Of a stretch of DNA of 64,000 nt, positions 1 to 10,516 are shown one piece after another. The notes beneath the pieces were generated by a model. The model worked only from the letters and a program-made list of their open reading frames with translations. It was not told the origin of the DNA and made no database searches. The DNA is from Syngnathus acus (lineage: Eukaryota > Chordata > Actinopteri > Syngnathiformes > Syngnathidae): assembly GCF_901709675.1 (NCBI RefSeq), contig NC_051087.1, forward strand, positions 16,375,067-16,439,066, in the 5' to 3' direction. Made by a program: the position numbers and the translations under genes. Every line of letters begins with the position of its first letter. Position 1 is the first letter of the stretch.

Positions 1-91
1 AGCCTGATAATTGAATCAGGTGTGTTTAACGAGGGAAACTTGGAAAACATGTAGGAATGCGGCCCCCGAGGACTGGAGTTTGAGACCCCTG
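1..91. mobile_element. Right half of a fold-back hAT MITE, cut by window start
   Basis: The segment ends in GAGACCCCTG and matches the right half of the complete palindromic element at 33067-33267 (shared stretch GTGTTTAACGAGGGAAACTT). The left half lies outside the window. It is non-coding and is classed as hAT by analogy with the complete copy, which has an 8-bp target duplication. Confidence 0.75.
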
Positions 92-436
92 GCTTAGGAG
101 CTGCATGTCGGCAACCAGAGCAAAAAAGCTGGAACTCGCGCTTTAGAGGATGAGAGCAGTTCTGACTAATGTAGAGTACAGCTCAGACAGTCTCAATTGG
201 GACCTCTCCACCAACTTACTGGCCCATTTAACCACTTGGTGAAGGGAGTTTTTAATCTCTCAAAAGCTGATTCCCATATCAAATTACCAAAGAAAAAGAC
301 AACACAGGTTCAATATAAGCTCGATAGAATAGATTCCAGACATTGATATTCGAGCAGGACAGCTGTGAGGCATGACAAACGCTGATGACTCCTTTTGCAT
401 ATTGTCTCACAATTGTCACTCATACTTAGTTTAGAC

Positions 437-649
437 CAGGGGTCACCAACTCCGGTCCTCAAGGGCGCCAATCCAGCCTGTTTTAGGTGCAGCCCTGCAA
501 CAACACACCTGATTCAAATGATCAGCTCATCAGCAAGCTCTATTAAGGCTGATAGCGATCCTGATTATTTGAATCAGGTGTGTTGCAGGGGGGATACATC
601 TAAAACAGGCTGGATTGGCGCCCTTGAGGACCGGAGTTGGTGACCCCTG
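437..649. mobile_element. Fold-back hAT MITE with exact 8-bp TSD
   Basis: A 213-bp element begins CAGGGGTCACCAACTCCGG and ends with the inverted complement. It is flanked by the exact 8-bp repeat GTTTAGAC (429-436 and 650-657). The two halves are largely inverted copies of each other, meeting near 540, so the whole element can fold into one hairpin. There is no coding capacity; it would need a hAT transposase in trans. CAG ends and 8-bp duplications are typical of hAT. Confidence 0.9.
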
Positions 650-689
650 GTTTAGACTCTAAACTAATTCAGAGACCCTAAACTTTAGA

Positions 690-1340
690 GTCTCTGAATG
701 ATCCCAAATAGTTGTATCCACACATTCCACTGGTTGGCTTTTGATGATTGTATGATAATGTGGAAAAGTTTCTTTTCTGAAGTCTATACACGTCCTTTGT
801 TTTATCTACATTTAAAACCAAAAAGAACTGATCACACCAGCTGATAAAGTCATTAATGACAGGGTCATGTTCAGATTGGTCATCGTGAACCAAACTGACA
901 GTGACTGCATCGTCTACAAATTTTAAGATGTAACTGTTCTTGTGTTTACTCTGACACATATTTGTGTAGAAAATGAGGAGTAATGGTGACAGGATGCAGC
1001 CCTGAGGGGATCACATGTTGGAGTAGAGAGGCTCCAATACAGTACCTAATCCTGGTTAAAAACTCCAAAATCCAACCAACTATATTGTGACTCAAGTTAA
1101 AGTGCTCCAGCAATCTTGTCGCTAAAATGTGGGGTTGGATTCAATTAAAAGCCAAAGAAAAGTCGATGAACGACAGTCTGGCGTGCGTTTTGCTTCAGTC
1201 CAAATGTTTGAACAAAAGGTTTAAAAGCGTGATGATGGCATCCTCTTGCCCTTTGTGTGCTCTATAGGCAAAGTGCATTGAGTCCAGAAGATCTTCTGTC
1301 GCTAATAGAGTTCAGATTTCACCATCTTTTCAAACGTTTT
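690..1340 (-). pseudogene. Decayed LINE reverse transcriptase fragment
   Basis: Read on the minus strand, the segment retains the order of non-LTR RT motifs: LDSMHFAYRAHKGQEDAI near 1280-1230 (compare FQFAYR.RSTEDAI), a decayed counterpart of GAPQGCVLSP near 1010, then LKFVDDAVTVSLVHDD at about 930-890 (the FADD catalytic motif with Ala to Val) and LNVDKTKDV. Stops and frameshifts separate the pieces. It resembles the intact LINE at 37.7-40.6 kb, so it is a CR1/L2-like relative, old and dead. Both ends are undefined. Confidence 0.75.
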
Positions 1341-1366
1341 CATTATTAGGGAAGGAAGTGCAACTA

Positions 1367-1739
1367 CGGTGGTGCACTGGTTAGCACGTCAGCCTCACGG
1401 TGTGGGTTCAATTACACCTCTGGCCCTCCCTGTGTGGAGTTTGCATGTTCTCCCCGTGCCCGCGTGGGTTTTCTCCGGGCACTCCGGTTTCCTCCCACAT
1501 CCCAAAAAACATGCTTGGTAGGGCGATTTAGCACTCAAAATTGCTCCTAGGTGTGAGTGCGAGTGCGGATGGCTGTTCGTTTCTGTGTGCCTTGTGATTG
1601 GCTGGCAACCAGTTCAGGGTGTCCCCCGCCTACTGCCTACAGAAAATGGATGGATGGATGGATGGATGGATGGATGGATGGATGGATGGATGGATGGATG
1701 GATGGATGGATGGATGGATGGATGGATGGATGGATGGAT
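1367..1739 (+). mobile_element. tRNA-derived SINE with (TGGA)n tail
   Basis: The sequence has the layout of the widespread fish tRNA-derived SINEs: a head with GGTTAGCACGTCAGCCTC and a B-box-like GTGGGTTCAATTAC, then the conserved core TGCATGTTCTCCCCGTGCC...TTTCTCCGGGCACTCCGGTTT, then GGCTGGCAACCAGTTCAGGG, and a tail of TGGA repeats. It belongs to the V-SINE-like group as I remember that family. The family's usual segment before the tail (the part with GATAGGCTCCAGC) is missing, so this copy is internally shortened. Confidence 0.85.
1647..1739. repeat. (TGGA)n microsatellite, SINE tail
   Basis: About 23 uninterrupted tetranucleotide units form the 3' tail of the SINE. Apparent MDGW or HPSI reading frames here are artefacts of the repeat. 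Confidence 0.97.
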
Positions 1740-2062
1740 CAGACCTTTGTGCATCAGTACTGTCAGACATTTCAGTATCAGCTTCAATTTCCAGTTGCAG
1801 ATTTTAGGTAAGTTCACGCTTAGTACCTCTCACAGGAATACTGTATAGACAGTTTGTAAATTTTACTATTCAGTTTCGAACATGACAAAATCTTAAGTGG
1901 TTAATATAGCAGGCGCCAAATGTTGGGACAGTAGTACCATCTCTAATAACAGTACTATCTCTATATAGCTGCTGTTGGCCTAGTTTATCTTGAGATACAG
2001 TGCTACCCTGTCATCGAAATGGCAAATAAACACCAGAGGAGTTCTTGAAAAACAAACATGTG

Positions 2063-2113
2063 CGCACGCACACACGCGCACACACTTACACACACACACA
2101 CACACACACACAC
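2063..2113. repeat. (CA)n microsatellite
   Basis: A CA/CG dinucleotide tract with a pure (AC)n end at about 2090-2113. The surrounding 1740-2920 shows no gene or recognisable element; it is AT-rich single-copy-looking sequence. Confidence 0.95.
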
Positions 2114-2920
2114 TCCTATACTTTTATCAAGTCATTCATTACTCAACGAAATTAGTAACAAACATGTAAGACAGTGGATTGATGGCCACAATAGAATGTC
2201 ACCGATCCTTTTATGGAATTTGTGGAACCATGTAAAACCAGGTACTGTACTGTGATTGGGTCAGGTAACCAAACTGTGGCACATCTGATTGGTAATTTCC
2301 TTCGCTAATTACATTGTAATTGGTTGCAGGGTTTGTGACGATGTGGTGCAGTGTACTTCAAAGGCAAGTTCAATAGCTATGAGAAATAAGGACAGTACAT
2401 ACCTTCTCTGTCTGTAAACATCATTATTAAGTGTTGAAAAAGTATTTCACATGTTTTCAAAAAGAGACAAATTCCTGAGTTTTTCAAACAGTTGAAAATA
2501 AGTCAGCATGTGAGCTAAAGTCAGATCTTATTGCCACTTACATTTCATCAACCTTTATTGCAAAGCACCGGTGTCTCGAAAGACATTTGATTCGTGACAA
2601 TCCAGTAGTGATAAATGTCTTACCAGTCTATTACAACACGTGTGTTTGGGTTAGGGTTATGATTTCAAAATAATTTCTCTTTGCTCATTTGTGCTGTGGT
2701 GTAGCCAATTCAAAACAAGAATACATACCTGACAGATTGATGAAATAATAGAAAGGGTAGTTAAATTAAATTTCTGATTTGAATTAAGTTTGCTTAAAAA
2801 CAGTTGGATGCACAGGGAGTAGCATCATGTCACCATGTCTGTCTTTGGTAAAAGAAAAAAAAGAAAGAAAAAACAATGCAACAAACTACATTATTCTGTA
2901 GTTTACGTTCGGTAGGTATA

Positions 2921-4395
2921 TAGGACTGTCTCAGAAAATTAGAATATTGTGATAAAGTTCTTTATTTTCTGTAATGCAATTAAAAAAACAAAAATATCTT
3001 ACATTCTGGATTCATTACAAATCAACTGAAATATTGCAAGCCTTTTATTATTTTAATATTGCTGATTATGGCATACAGCTTAAGAAAACTCAAATATCCT
3101 ATCTCAAAATATTAGAATATCATGAAAAAGTATACTATTAGGGTATTCAACGTATTCATCGTCTAATTAACTCAAAACACCTGCAAGGGTTTTCTGAGCC
3201 TTGAAAAACACTCAGCTTGGTTCAGTAAACTACTAAATCACAAACATGGGGAAGACTGCTGATCTGACTGCTGTCCAGAGGACCATCATTGACACCCTCC
3301 ATCAGGAGGGTAAGACACAAAAAAAATTCTCAAAGAGCAAGCTGTTCACAGAGTGCAGTTTCAAAGCACATCCACAAAAACTCTGTAGGAAGGGGGAAAT
3401 GTGGCAGGAAACGCTGCACAACCAAGAGAGATGACCGCAGCCTTAACAGCATTGTGAAGAAGAGTCGCTTCCAGAATTTGGGGGAGCTTCAAAGACAGTG
3501 GATTGAAGCTGGAGTCCAGGTATCAAAAGCCACTGTTCACAGACGTTTCCGAGAAATGGGCTACAATAGCCGTATTCCCATGGTCAAGCCACTTCTGAAC
3601 TCAAGACAACTGATTTGGGCTATGGAAAAGAAGCACTGGACAGTTGCAGAGTGGTCCAAAGTCCTCTTTTCAGATGAAAGCAAGTTTTGAATTTCATTTG
3701 GAAGTCAAGGCGCCAGAGTCTGGAGAAAGGCTGGAGAGGAGCAAAATCCAAGTTGCTTGAAATCCAGAGTGAAGTTACCACAGTCAGCAATGGTTTGGAG
3801 AGCCATGTCAGCTGCTGGTGTTAGTCCACTGTGTTTCATCAAGTCCAGAGTAAATGCAGATTTTAGAGCACTACATGCTTCCGTCTGCTGAAGAGCTCTA
3901 TGGAGATGATGATTTCCATTTTCCAGCAGGATCTGGCACCTGCCCACAGTGCCAAAACGAAGCTGAAAGACACCAGACCCAACAATGCAAATGAGCTAAA
4001 GGCTGCTATTGAAGCATCCTGGCCATCCATAACACCTCAGCAATGCCACAGGCTGATTGCCTCCATGCCACGCCGCAGTGATGCAGTAATCCGTGCAAAA
4101 GGATTCCCAACCAAGTACTGAGTGTATTAATGGACATTTTCAAATGTTTGATTTTGTTTTGCTGTTATAAATCTTTTTTTTTTTTTACTGAGGAAATATT
4201 CTGATATTTTGAGATAGGATTTTTGAGTTTTCTTAAGCTTTAAGCCATAATCAGCAATATAAAAATAATAAAAGGCTTGCAATATTTCAGTTGACTTGTA
4301 ATGAATCCAGAATGTATGACATTTTTGTTTTTTTAATTGCATTACAGAAAATAAAGAACTTTATCACAATATTCTAATTTTCTGAGACAGTCCTG
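2921..4395 (+). mobile_element. Tc1-like DNA transposon, defective
   Basis: Inverted ends read AGGACTGTCTCAGAAAATTA on the left and its complement on the right (TTTTCTGAGACAGTCC...), within TA dinucleotides at 2919-2920 and 4396-4397. The terminal inverted repeats are about 200 bp: sequence at 2940-3110 returns inverted at 4200-4390, which is the long-TIR Tc1 layout. It encloses a broken transposase gene. The same TIR family recurs at 48964-49601. Confidence 0.92.
3246..4121 (+). pseudogene. Tc1-like transposase pseudogene
   Basis: The start MGKTADLTAVQRTIIDTLHQ is typical of Tc1-like transposases. A frameshift near 3320 moves the reading into the frame with CSQSAVSKHIHKN (helix-turn-helix), GRKRCTTKRDDRS and HWTVAEWSKVLFSDESKF (first catalytic Asp), which ends at a TGA at 3688-3690. 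Later pieces include MVWRAMSAAGV and FQQDLAPAHSAK (second Asp, about 3924). The text then jumps straight to KDTRPNNANELKAAI, so the block that carries SPDLNPIE and the third acidic residue is deleted. The gene cannot make an active enzyme. Confidence 0.9.
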
Positions 4396-4397
4396 TA

Positions 4398-5640
4398 TAT
4401 TTGAACTGTCCCACAAATCAAGCATTTTACCATAATTACTGTAAAGTTACACCTGGATTGTAGCATAATGCAAAATTGCTTCCCTCAAGTATTTACCTAT
4501 AATTCCTGTAAAGTTAGACGTCGATTCTAAGATAATGCACAACTACTTCTCTTCTACAAGCTGTTCACCTATGACAAACAGTAAAACGCCAAGCTGTAAG
4601 CTCTGCTGCACTGTACTACCACTCGGTGTGCTTTGTCATGTGTGTTGGGTTCTGGCTTTTAAAAACCTTTCTGACCTTTCACTAAATGAATGGTCATGGG
4701 AAACTCAGTAGGCGATGTCCAAGAATCCACAGGGAATCGCAACTCTGCTAGACCCCCCTTGGATGACTAGTGTGTCACTGTCTGGTACTGTTCCATGCCA
4801 CTATGTCATCCCTGGGGCATTGAAAGTAAGACTGTAGGAACTGCTGCTTTTTGTGAACATATATTTTACCACTGATATTGTATATTTTCAATGTCTTCCT
4901 CTAAATAAACATTTTTTCTCTTTTGGAAAAAGTATTAGTCGATGTTACTCTGGCGGAACGTAATAGCTTTAGAACATTGACTAGAAAAACCATGTATTTG
5001 TTTGAAGACATGATTATCATGAAAAAAATATAACTGTATTAAATATAATTGGTTTTATTGCAGCGCCAGTCAAGGACAAATGTAATTAAGTCTGACTGCA
5101 AATAAGTCTTGTATTGCCATCTTTACATATGACACAGCTCTTCTAAATGTAAAGACACATTCATGCTTTTCAGTGTAATCTATCCATTTTAGGCGTCGCA
5201 CAGCATTGCCCTCGTTCAACACAGCCAGTGTCTTTCTGCCAAATGTTATTTCATAACTGAGCCTCTTTGCAAACAGCCATTTTGTGTCACAGAGGTAGTT
5301 CTGCAGTGCTTCTATGGTCTCGTAGTATTTCACGGCCCATGCTCACACTGCAGGGGATACATTGTGCACTGGTCACTGAATGAAGTTTGAGGCATTGGCC
5401 GCCTGCTGCCTTTAAATGTCCTACTGTCTAACCTTGTTCCATGGTATCCCTTCACCCACCAGGCAGCCATTTTGTGCCAAATGGAAAAGATGAGCAGCTG
5501 AAGGTGCCAGGGTGATAGTCATAATTGTTGAGTAATGCTTCTTCTATTTCATAAGATATTTTTATTTTTATCTTGTGATATGTGTATTCTAACAATCAAA
5601 CAATCAATCAATAAAAAAGCACACACAACAATAAAAAAAA
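4398..5640. other. No recognised feature
   Basis: AT-rich sequence without a credible gene. The minus-strand ORF at 5070-5333 has no motif I recognise and no neighbour that supports it. Confidence 0.5.
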
Positions 5641-5780
5641 ACGTGAAAATCATGACTATATTTGTGAATTGGAAAAAATTGTGGATCTGAAAAACACGTG
5701 AAAATCAAAACTATATTTGCGGATCTGAATAATGTGAAAATTACAAACATATTTTTAGATTTGAAAACACTTGAAAAAAT
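5641..5780. repeat. Three diverged tandem units of about 45-56 bp
   Basis: The phrase GTGAAAATCA..ACTATATTTG recurs near 5643 and 5699 and, more degraded, near 5736 (GTGAAAATTACAAACATATTT). It is a short, old tandem repeat with no coding content. Confidence 0.6.
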
Positions 5781-5790
5781 ATGGATGCAT

Positions 5791-6110
5791 TTATGTGAAT
5801 GACTTAAACCTACCTACAGTAGTCAAATTTCCACCAATGCCCCGTAGGTTAACAGCACTGATGGCGGCCGTTGTTAACCCGGGCCTCGACCGATCCGGTA
5901 TGGAATTAACAGACTGACTTCGCATCATGAGTAATTTTGGCAAATTTTTACGCCGGATGACCTTCCTGATGCAACCCTCTGCATTTACCCGGGCTTGGGA
6001 CCGGCACAGGAAAGACTCTGGCTTGTACCCCCCTATGGCTGCATTATGTGAATAACTTTGACACAAGTGTAATATAATCATGACAAACCCGATTGACACG
6101 TTAAGATGAC
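5791..6110. repeat. Dispersed repeat fragment with CCGGATGACCTTCCTGATGC
   Basis: The segment CGCCGGATGACCTTCCTGAT followed by ACCCGGGCTTGGGACCGGCA resembles a common fish dispersed repeat. The same first phrase (GCCGGATGCCCTTCCTGACA) occurs in the retroelement copies at 9686-10249 and 17654-18249. Ends are not defined. Confidence 0.45.
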
Positions 6111-6742
6111 TACATGCTCATTAACCCCAAACTATAGAAAACATTTAGATTTTTTTTCCACCTTTTGACTGTTCTAGGCATATTATGCAGAAATGATTTT
6201 AGTCACTTTTAGGGAAATGCTGTAAAATTGCCTGTAATGTAGCGGAATTTCAGTGCTGTCCCTCACACTTATATTTTTCTTACTCATATTTTTAAGAACA
6301 ATATATAACAAAAAAATGAATACCAGATTTAAAAACACTGGCTCCAGACTGTATGTACAAATTATTAAAAAGAAAAAAAAAAGTGCATGTTTTATATGAT
6401 GACTAGATGGGAAAATGTCAAATCATCTCCTCGGAAACATCCCTTGGTGGCTGTGCGCTTGTTTTTTTTTTGGGCTGTCTTGGCAGCTGAAGAACCTCCA
6501 TCATCTGTGAACTGTCTCTTGTGGGTGGTCAAGGGGCTGCCACTTGAGGAAACTGGGTTTGAAGATGGTCGCCCTTGCTTTGGCACTGAGACAGCTGTGC
6601 CAATCAGGATAACAGAGGACGGCAAATGCGCCTGAAACCGTCTCCTGTTTAACATCACTTTCTTTGGATATGTTGTGACTGTGGGTCCTTGTTGTCCTTG
6701 ACCTCTTTAGTTGCTTTGGGGCTTTTTATTTAGTTAAGAACT
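6111..6742. other. No certain feature; one Ser/Lys-rich ORF
   Basis: An 88-codon minus-strand ORF (6392-6658) contains PKQGRPSS...SPLTTHKRQF...AQKKNK. This loosely resembles the linker of the piggyBac pseudogene at 46.2-46.4 kb (PKRGRPS...GPLTAQKRPS), so a piggyBac scrap is possible but unproven. Confidence 0.3.
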
Positions 6743-6831
6743 TTGGTCCTTTATTTGGTCACTCGGGATTGGACTCTGCGTTTTTCTCAATGTTCCAGAG
6801 TCCAATCCCGCGTGACCAAATAAAGGACCAA
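6743..6831. repeat. 36-bp inverted repeat with 17-bp loop
   Basis: Left arm 6743-6778 begins TTGGTCCTTTATTTGGTCAC; right arm 6796-6831 is its complement with one mismatch. The arms include CCAAATAAAGGACC. No target duplication or transposon end is evident. Confidence 0.9.
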
Positions 6832-6854
6832 ATATATACATATAAATATATATA

Positions 6855-8651
6855 CAGTAATCCCTCGTTTATCACGGATAATTGGTTCCAGGACCACCCG
6901 CAATAGGTGGAAATCCAAGATGTAGAGAAAATATATTGTTACAATATCTATAAAATACTTTTATGAACCTTCATTCTATTTTATTGTATTTTTAAACACT
7001 GTATATTGTACTTTTAAATGTTTTTGTGTTCTTAAACACTTTAGTGAACATTTTAAAACAGATTTTCATAAACATTCTTTATTTAAATAAATAGGGAAAT
7101 AAAGAAAATAAAAATAAATATATACAACATCCATACAAGACTTTTATGAACCTTTGTTGTAGTTTTGTACACTTTATTGTTTTTTAAATATTTTTTGTAT
7201 TTGTAAACACTGTAAAATTTTTAAAGTCAAATTGACTTGCAGAAACATTCTTATTTATTTAAATAAATAAGAAAGTCAATATGCGCAAATATATTGTTAC
7301 AAGACTTTTGTGAACCTTTTTTAAAGTGTAAACGTGTCTGGCTCCTCTGCTCTTGCGTGCTGGCTGACTGACGTGCCCCCGCCGCCCTGTGCGAGCGCAT
7401 CCGCACATGACTTTTATGATTTCATTTTTATACACTCTATTGTACTTTTAAATACGTTATTTTATTTTAAACACTTTTTAAAAAAATTAAAGTGTCACGG
7501 CCCCTCTCTGCGCTTGCGTGCTGGCCGACTGACGTATCCCCGCGGCACAGCGCGAGCGCATCTGCACAAGACCTTTTCATAATTTTATTTTCAAACACTT
7601 TATTGTATTTTTAAACATTTTCAAAAGTGTAAATGTGTCTCGGCTCCACTTTGCTCTTGCGGTGCTGACCGGCTGACACACCCCGGCAGCCCAGCTTTAG
7701 GGCATCCACACACATTGCTCAGAGGCACGACCTGCGGTTAGTGCTCATTGCCGGCCGCTGTCCCAAAACCTGGACGATAGTGCTTTTTTTCTACGTGCGG
7801 GGTTACGCTCACTGCCGTTGTCCCGACTGATTCTGCACGGCGGTGCATTTTTCCTTTATGCGCGCCTATGTCACGTCTTCGCTCTCGCCCTGCTTGCCTA
7901 TGGCATCACGCGCCTCCCGCGCTAGAACTCTGAGGCGCGCATCGCCAATACGGAACTGCTAATCGTCAGTCCTCACAGTTTTGTCTGTTTTGACACACAC
8001 GCCTGGCACCTGATTCTCGTTTGCCTGACCTGCTGTGTTACGAGATGCCTGCACGACGCGAGCTCGCTGACTGGCTGGTCATTTTAAAATGTAAACCTGC
8101 AACGGCTCCGCTCTGCTCTTGCCGTGGTGACCAACTGTCGCGCCCCCGCTGCCCAGTACGAGGGCATCCGCACAAGACTTTTTAGAATTTTATGACGGGC
8201 AAACAGGACGATCCGATCGGGAGTGACAAGCAGATTACTACTAGTTCTACTCCGCTTGGCAATCGAGGAGCCTGGATGTGATAGTATGCGTGTAATGAAG
8301 TGCAAGTATGAGGTGCTGCTGATATGTTGATGCAGACAGAGTGAACAAGGTGCGGGAGGCTGAGATAAAATGTTAGAACTGCTAAACCAATCCACTGCAA
8401 GGACACAGATCAACATGTTCCCATTGGCCATTAGTGTCATATGGGCAGACAAAGCCCTGCGCCGAGGTTGTGTGCTTCATTGCATATGATGCTGCGGATG
8501 TGTATGTGCGTGTGTGTGTGTGTGTGTGTGTCAGACTAAAAAAATAAGAAAATCCGCGATGCAGCGAATCATTCCGCAATATTTGTTTAAAAAAAATCTG
8601 CCATAGAGCGAGGCCGTGCTAGAGGAAGCGCGAAGTAGTGAGGGATTACTG
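6855..8651. mobile_element. Tigger/pogo-type non-autonomous element
   Basis: Ends are CAGTAATCCCTCGTTTATCA (left) and the complement of CAGTAATCCCTCACTACTTC (right), flanked by TA at 6853-6854 and 8652-8653. No transposase is encoded. Internal sequence is made of degenerate repeats: AT-rich units of about 185 bp (ACTTTTATGAACCTT at about 6957, 7140 and 7303) and four GC-rich modules (CTTGCGTGCTGGC.GACTGACG...GCGCATC.GCACA) near 7350, 7510, 7660 and 8115. A TG microsatellite sits at about 8498-8532. The left end recurs at 62597-62740. Confidence 0.85.
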
Positions 8652-8680
8652 TATATACATATATAGTATATATATATATA

Positions 8681-9304
8681 CACTGCTCAAAAAAATTAAA
8701 GGAACACTTTGAAAACACATCAGATTTCAATGGTGAAAAAGAAAATGTTAGATATCTATACTGATATGGACAGTTTAATGTCTCAGGAACAAAAGGATGC
8801 CACATCTTTTGATGGAAATACAATTTTTCAGCCTACAGAGGGCTCAGTATATAGACATCCCAAAAATCTAAGTAAAATGATATGGCAGGCTCGTCCATTT
8901 TGCCTAAATTCAATTTCTGCAACTCAAAATTCTTTTCAATATCTTGTGTGGCCCCCCCGAGCTTGTATGCATGCTTGACAACGTCGCGGCATGCTCGTAA
9001 TGAGACGACGGATGGTGTCTTGTGAGATGTCCTCCCAGATCTGTCTAAGGGCATCAGTGAGCTCCTGTAAAGTCTGAGGAGCAACCTGGCGGCGTCTGAT
9101 GGACCGAAACATTATGTCCCAGAGGTGTTCTATCGGGTTTAGATCAGGTGATCGTGAGGGCCATTCAATTGTGTCAATTCCTTCATCCTCCAGATACTGT
9201 CTGCATACTCTTGCCACATGAGGCCGGGCATTGTTGTGGATCAGGAGGAACCCAGGACCTACTGCACCAGCGTAGGGTCTGACCATGGGTGCAAGGATTT
9301 CATA
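8681..9304 (-). mobile_element. Tc1-like element, 5' part missing
   Basis: The TIR CACTGCTCAAAAAAATTAAA sits beside an AT dinucleotide run at 8652-8680. The element is read on the minus strand. Only the transposase C-terminal half is left; at about 9304 the sequence passes into the palindromic minisatellite, and the other TIR was not found. Confidence 0.88.
8936..9286 (-). pseudogene. Tc1-like transposase, C-terminal fragment
   Basis: About 116 codons cover the second half of a Tc1-type DDE domain. FLLIHNNARPHVARVCRQYL is the second catalytic block, where the family has HDNARPH; here Asp is Asn. WPSRSPDLNPIEHLWDIM holds the third acidic residue (Glu), and the family C-terminus RRLITSMPRRCQACIQARGG is intact with a normal stop. 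The N-terminal DNA-binding region and the first Asp are absent. Confidence 0.9.
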
Positions 9305-9685
9305 TATTAATAAAGGACAGGAATAACAATAGTGTGAAGGTATTTACCTTCACACTAATAAAGGACAGGAATAACAATAGTGTGAAGGTCTTCACCTTCA
9401 CACTAATAATAATAATAATAACAATAAAGGACAGGAATAACAATAGTGTGAAGGTCTTCACCTTCACACTAATAATAATAATAAAGGATAGGAATAACAA
9501 TAGTGTGAAGGTCTTCACCTTCACACTAATAATAATAATAAAGGATAGGAATAACAATAGTGTGAAGGTCTTCACCTTCACACTAATAATAAAGGACAGG
9601 AATAACAATAGTGTGAAGGTCTTCACCTTCACACTAATAATAATAAAGGACAGGAACAACAATAGTGTGAAGGTCTTCACCTTCA
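9305..9685. repeat. Palindromic minisatellite, block 1 (7 units)
   Basis: Seven units of about 49-66 bp share AAAGGACAGGAATAACAATA followed by the palindrome GTGTGAAGGT-CTTC-ACCTTCACAC and a variable (AAT)n spacer. Each unit can form a hairpin. The open frames on both strands are by-products of the repeat. Confidence 0.93.
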
Positions 9686-10249
9686 TCATCATCATCGGTT
9701 TAAAGTCCGCTTTCCAGGCGCCGCTGGGTTGGACTGGATTCTCAATATGGCTTTCTTCCACCGAGGACGGTCCATGGCCATCTCGTGGTTGAGAGTCCTA
9801 TACTGAGAACATTTTTGGAGCAAAACCTTTTACAGCCGGATGCCCTTCCTGACACCAACCCAAGGGGAAATTGATTTTCTGTAGGGGTTGACTCCCTTAG
9901 CCCATTCCTCTCCCGAGGAGCCCACTGGGCAGTGGTACTATTTAACCCATAGTTGGGGGCTGGTTCATGGGCACCAGGGCGTGTCCACACACCGGTGGGC
10001 CTGCGTGCCGCACGTCTAGGGGCCAAACCTCCTCCGAGTCCCTTGTAGTTTAGCCTGGGTCCGTGTTGTACCCAGTTACCATGTGTCGCCGCGTGGAGGC
10101 ACTACATAGGGCTTGCTGTTAGAGAGGCTATGTACTGGCAGGGAGAGACTTACGCATTCGGCTCTCCCGGTCGCATACTGCTAGCCAGCGGTGAGGGTTG
10201 ACAGTGAGAAGTGACATGCACTGGGCACTCCACCAACACACTAGACACA
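9686..10249 (-). mobile_element. Short retroelement copy A with (GAT)n tail
   Basis: Minus-oriented, about 564 bp. The 3' tail reads (GAT)n on the minus strand. It is flanked by the 11-bp repeat CTTCACCTTCA (9675-9685, 10250-10260), so it inserted into the minisatellite. The internal 94-codon ORF (9742-10026, minus; begins MAPRRAARRPTGVWTRPGAH) differs from copy B at about five residues. I do not recognise the ORF; the element may be a non-autonomous partner of an RTE-type LINE, an inference from the tail only. Confidence 0.8.
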
Positions 10250-10472
10250 CTTCACCTTCACACTAATAATAATAGAGAATGGAGTAGAATAACATATGTG
10301 TCCTTTATTGTGTGAAGGCCATCGCCTTCACACAATAAAGGACAGGAATAACAATAGTGTGAATAAAGGACAGGAATAACAATAGTGTGAAGGTCTTCAC
10401 CTTCACAAATAATAAAGGACAGGAATAACAATAGTGTGAAGGTCTTCAGACTCTTCACCTTCACACTAATTA
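10250..10472. repeat. Palindromic minisatellite, block 2
   Basis: This continues the array after the retroelement insertion. It has about four irregular units, one partly inverted (TGTCCTTTATTGTGTGAAGG), with the same palindrome GTGTGAAGG..CTTCACAC. Confidence 0.88.
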
Positions 10473-10475
10473 CAG

Positions 10476-10516
10476 TAGCACTCTCGCATCACCTAAGAAG
10501 TGACGCGAGAGTGCTA
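10476..10516. repeat. 12-bp perfect inverted repeat
   Basis: TAGCACTCTCGC (10476-10487) and GCGAGAGTGCTA (10505-10516) are separated by 17 bp. It could be the end of a decayed MITE or hAT; no target duplication is seen. Confidence 0.7.

Noticed and set aside
1367-1450. A functional tRNA gene
   Set aside because: Only SINE-head A/B-box-like motifs; no cloverleaf, and it is fused to a SINE body.
1557-1848. Overlapping ORFs reading MDGW/HPSI repeats
   Set aside because: They translate the (TGGA)n tail of a SINE; no real coding evidence.
6392-6658. piggyBac C-terminal fragment
   Set aside because: Resemblance to the 46-kb linker is limited to low-complexity Lys/Ser/Pro text; too weak to call.
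9289-9792. ORFs on both strands with KDRNNNSVKVFTFTL / KVKTFTLLLFLSF repeats
   Set aside because: They are translations of a palindromic minisatellite; the signal peptide-like look of the minus frame is a coincidence of composition.
9305-10472. CRISPR-like array of palindromic repeats
   Set aside because: Spacers are short variable (AAT)n runs, not unique sequence, and the context is a fish genome.
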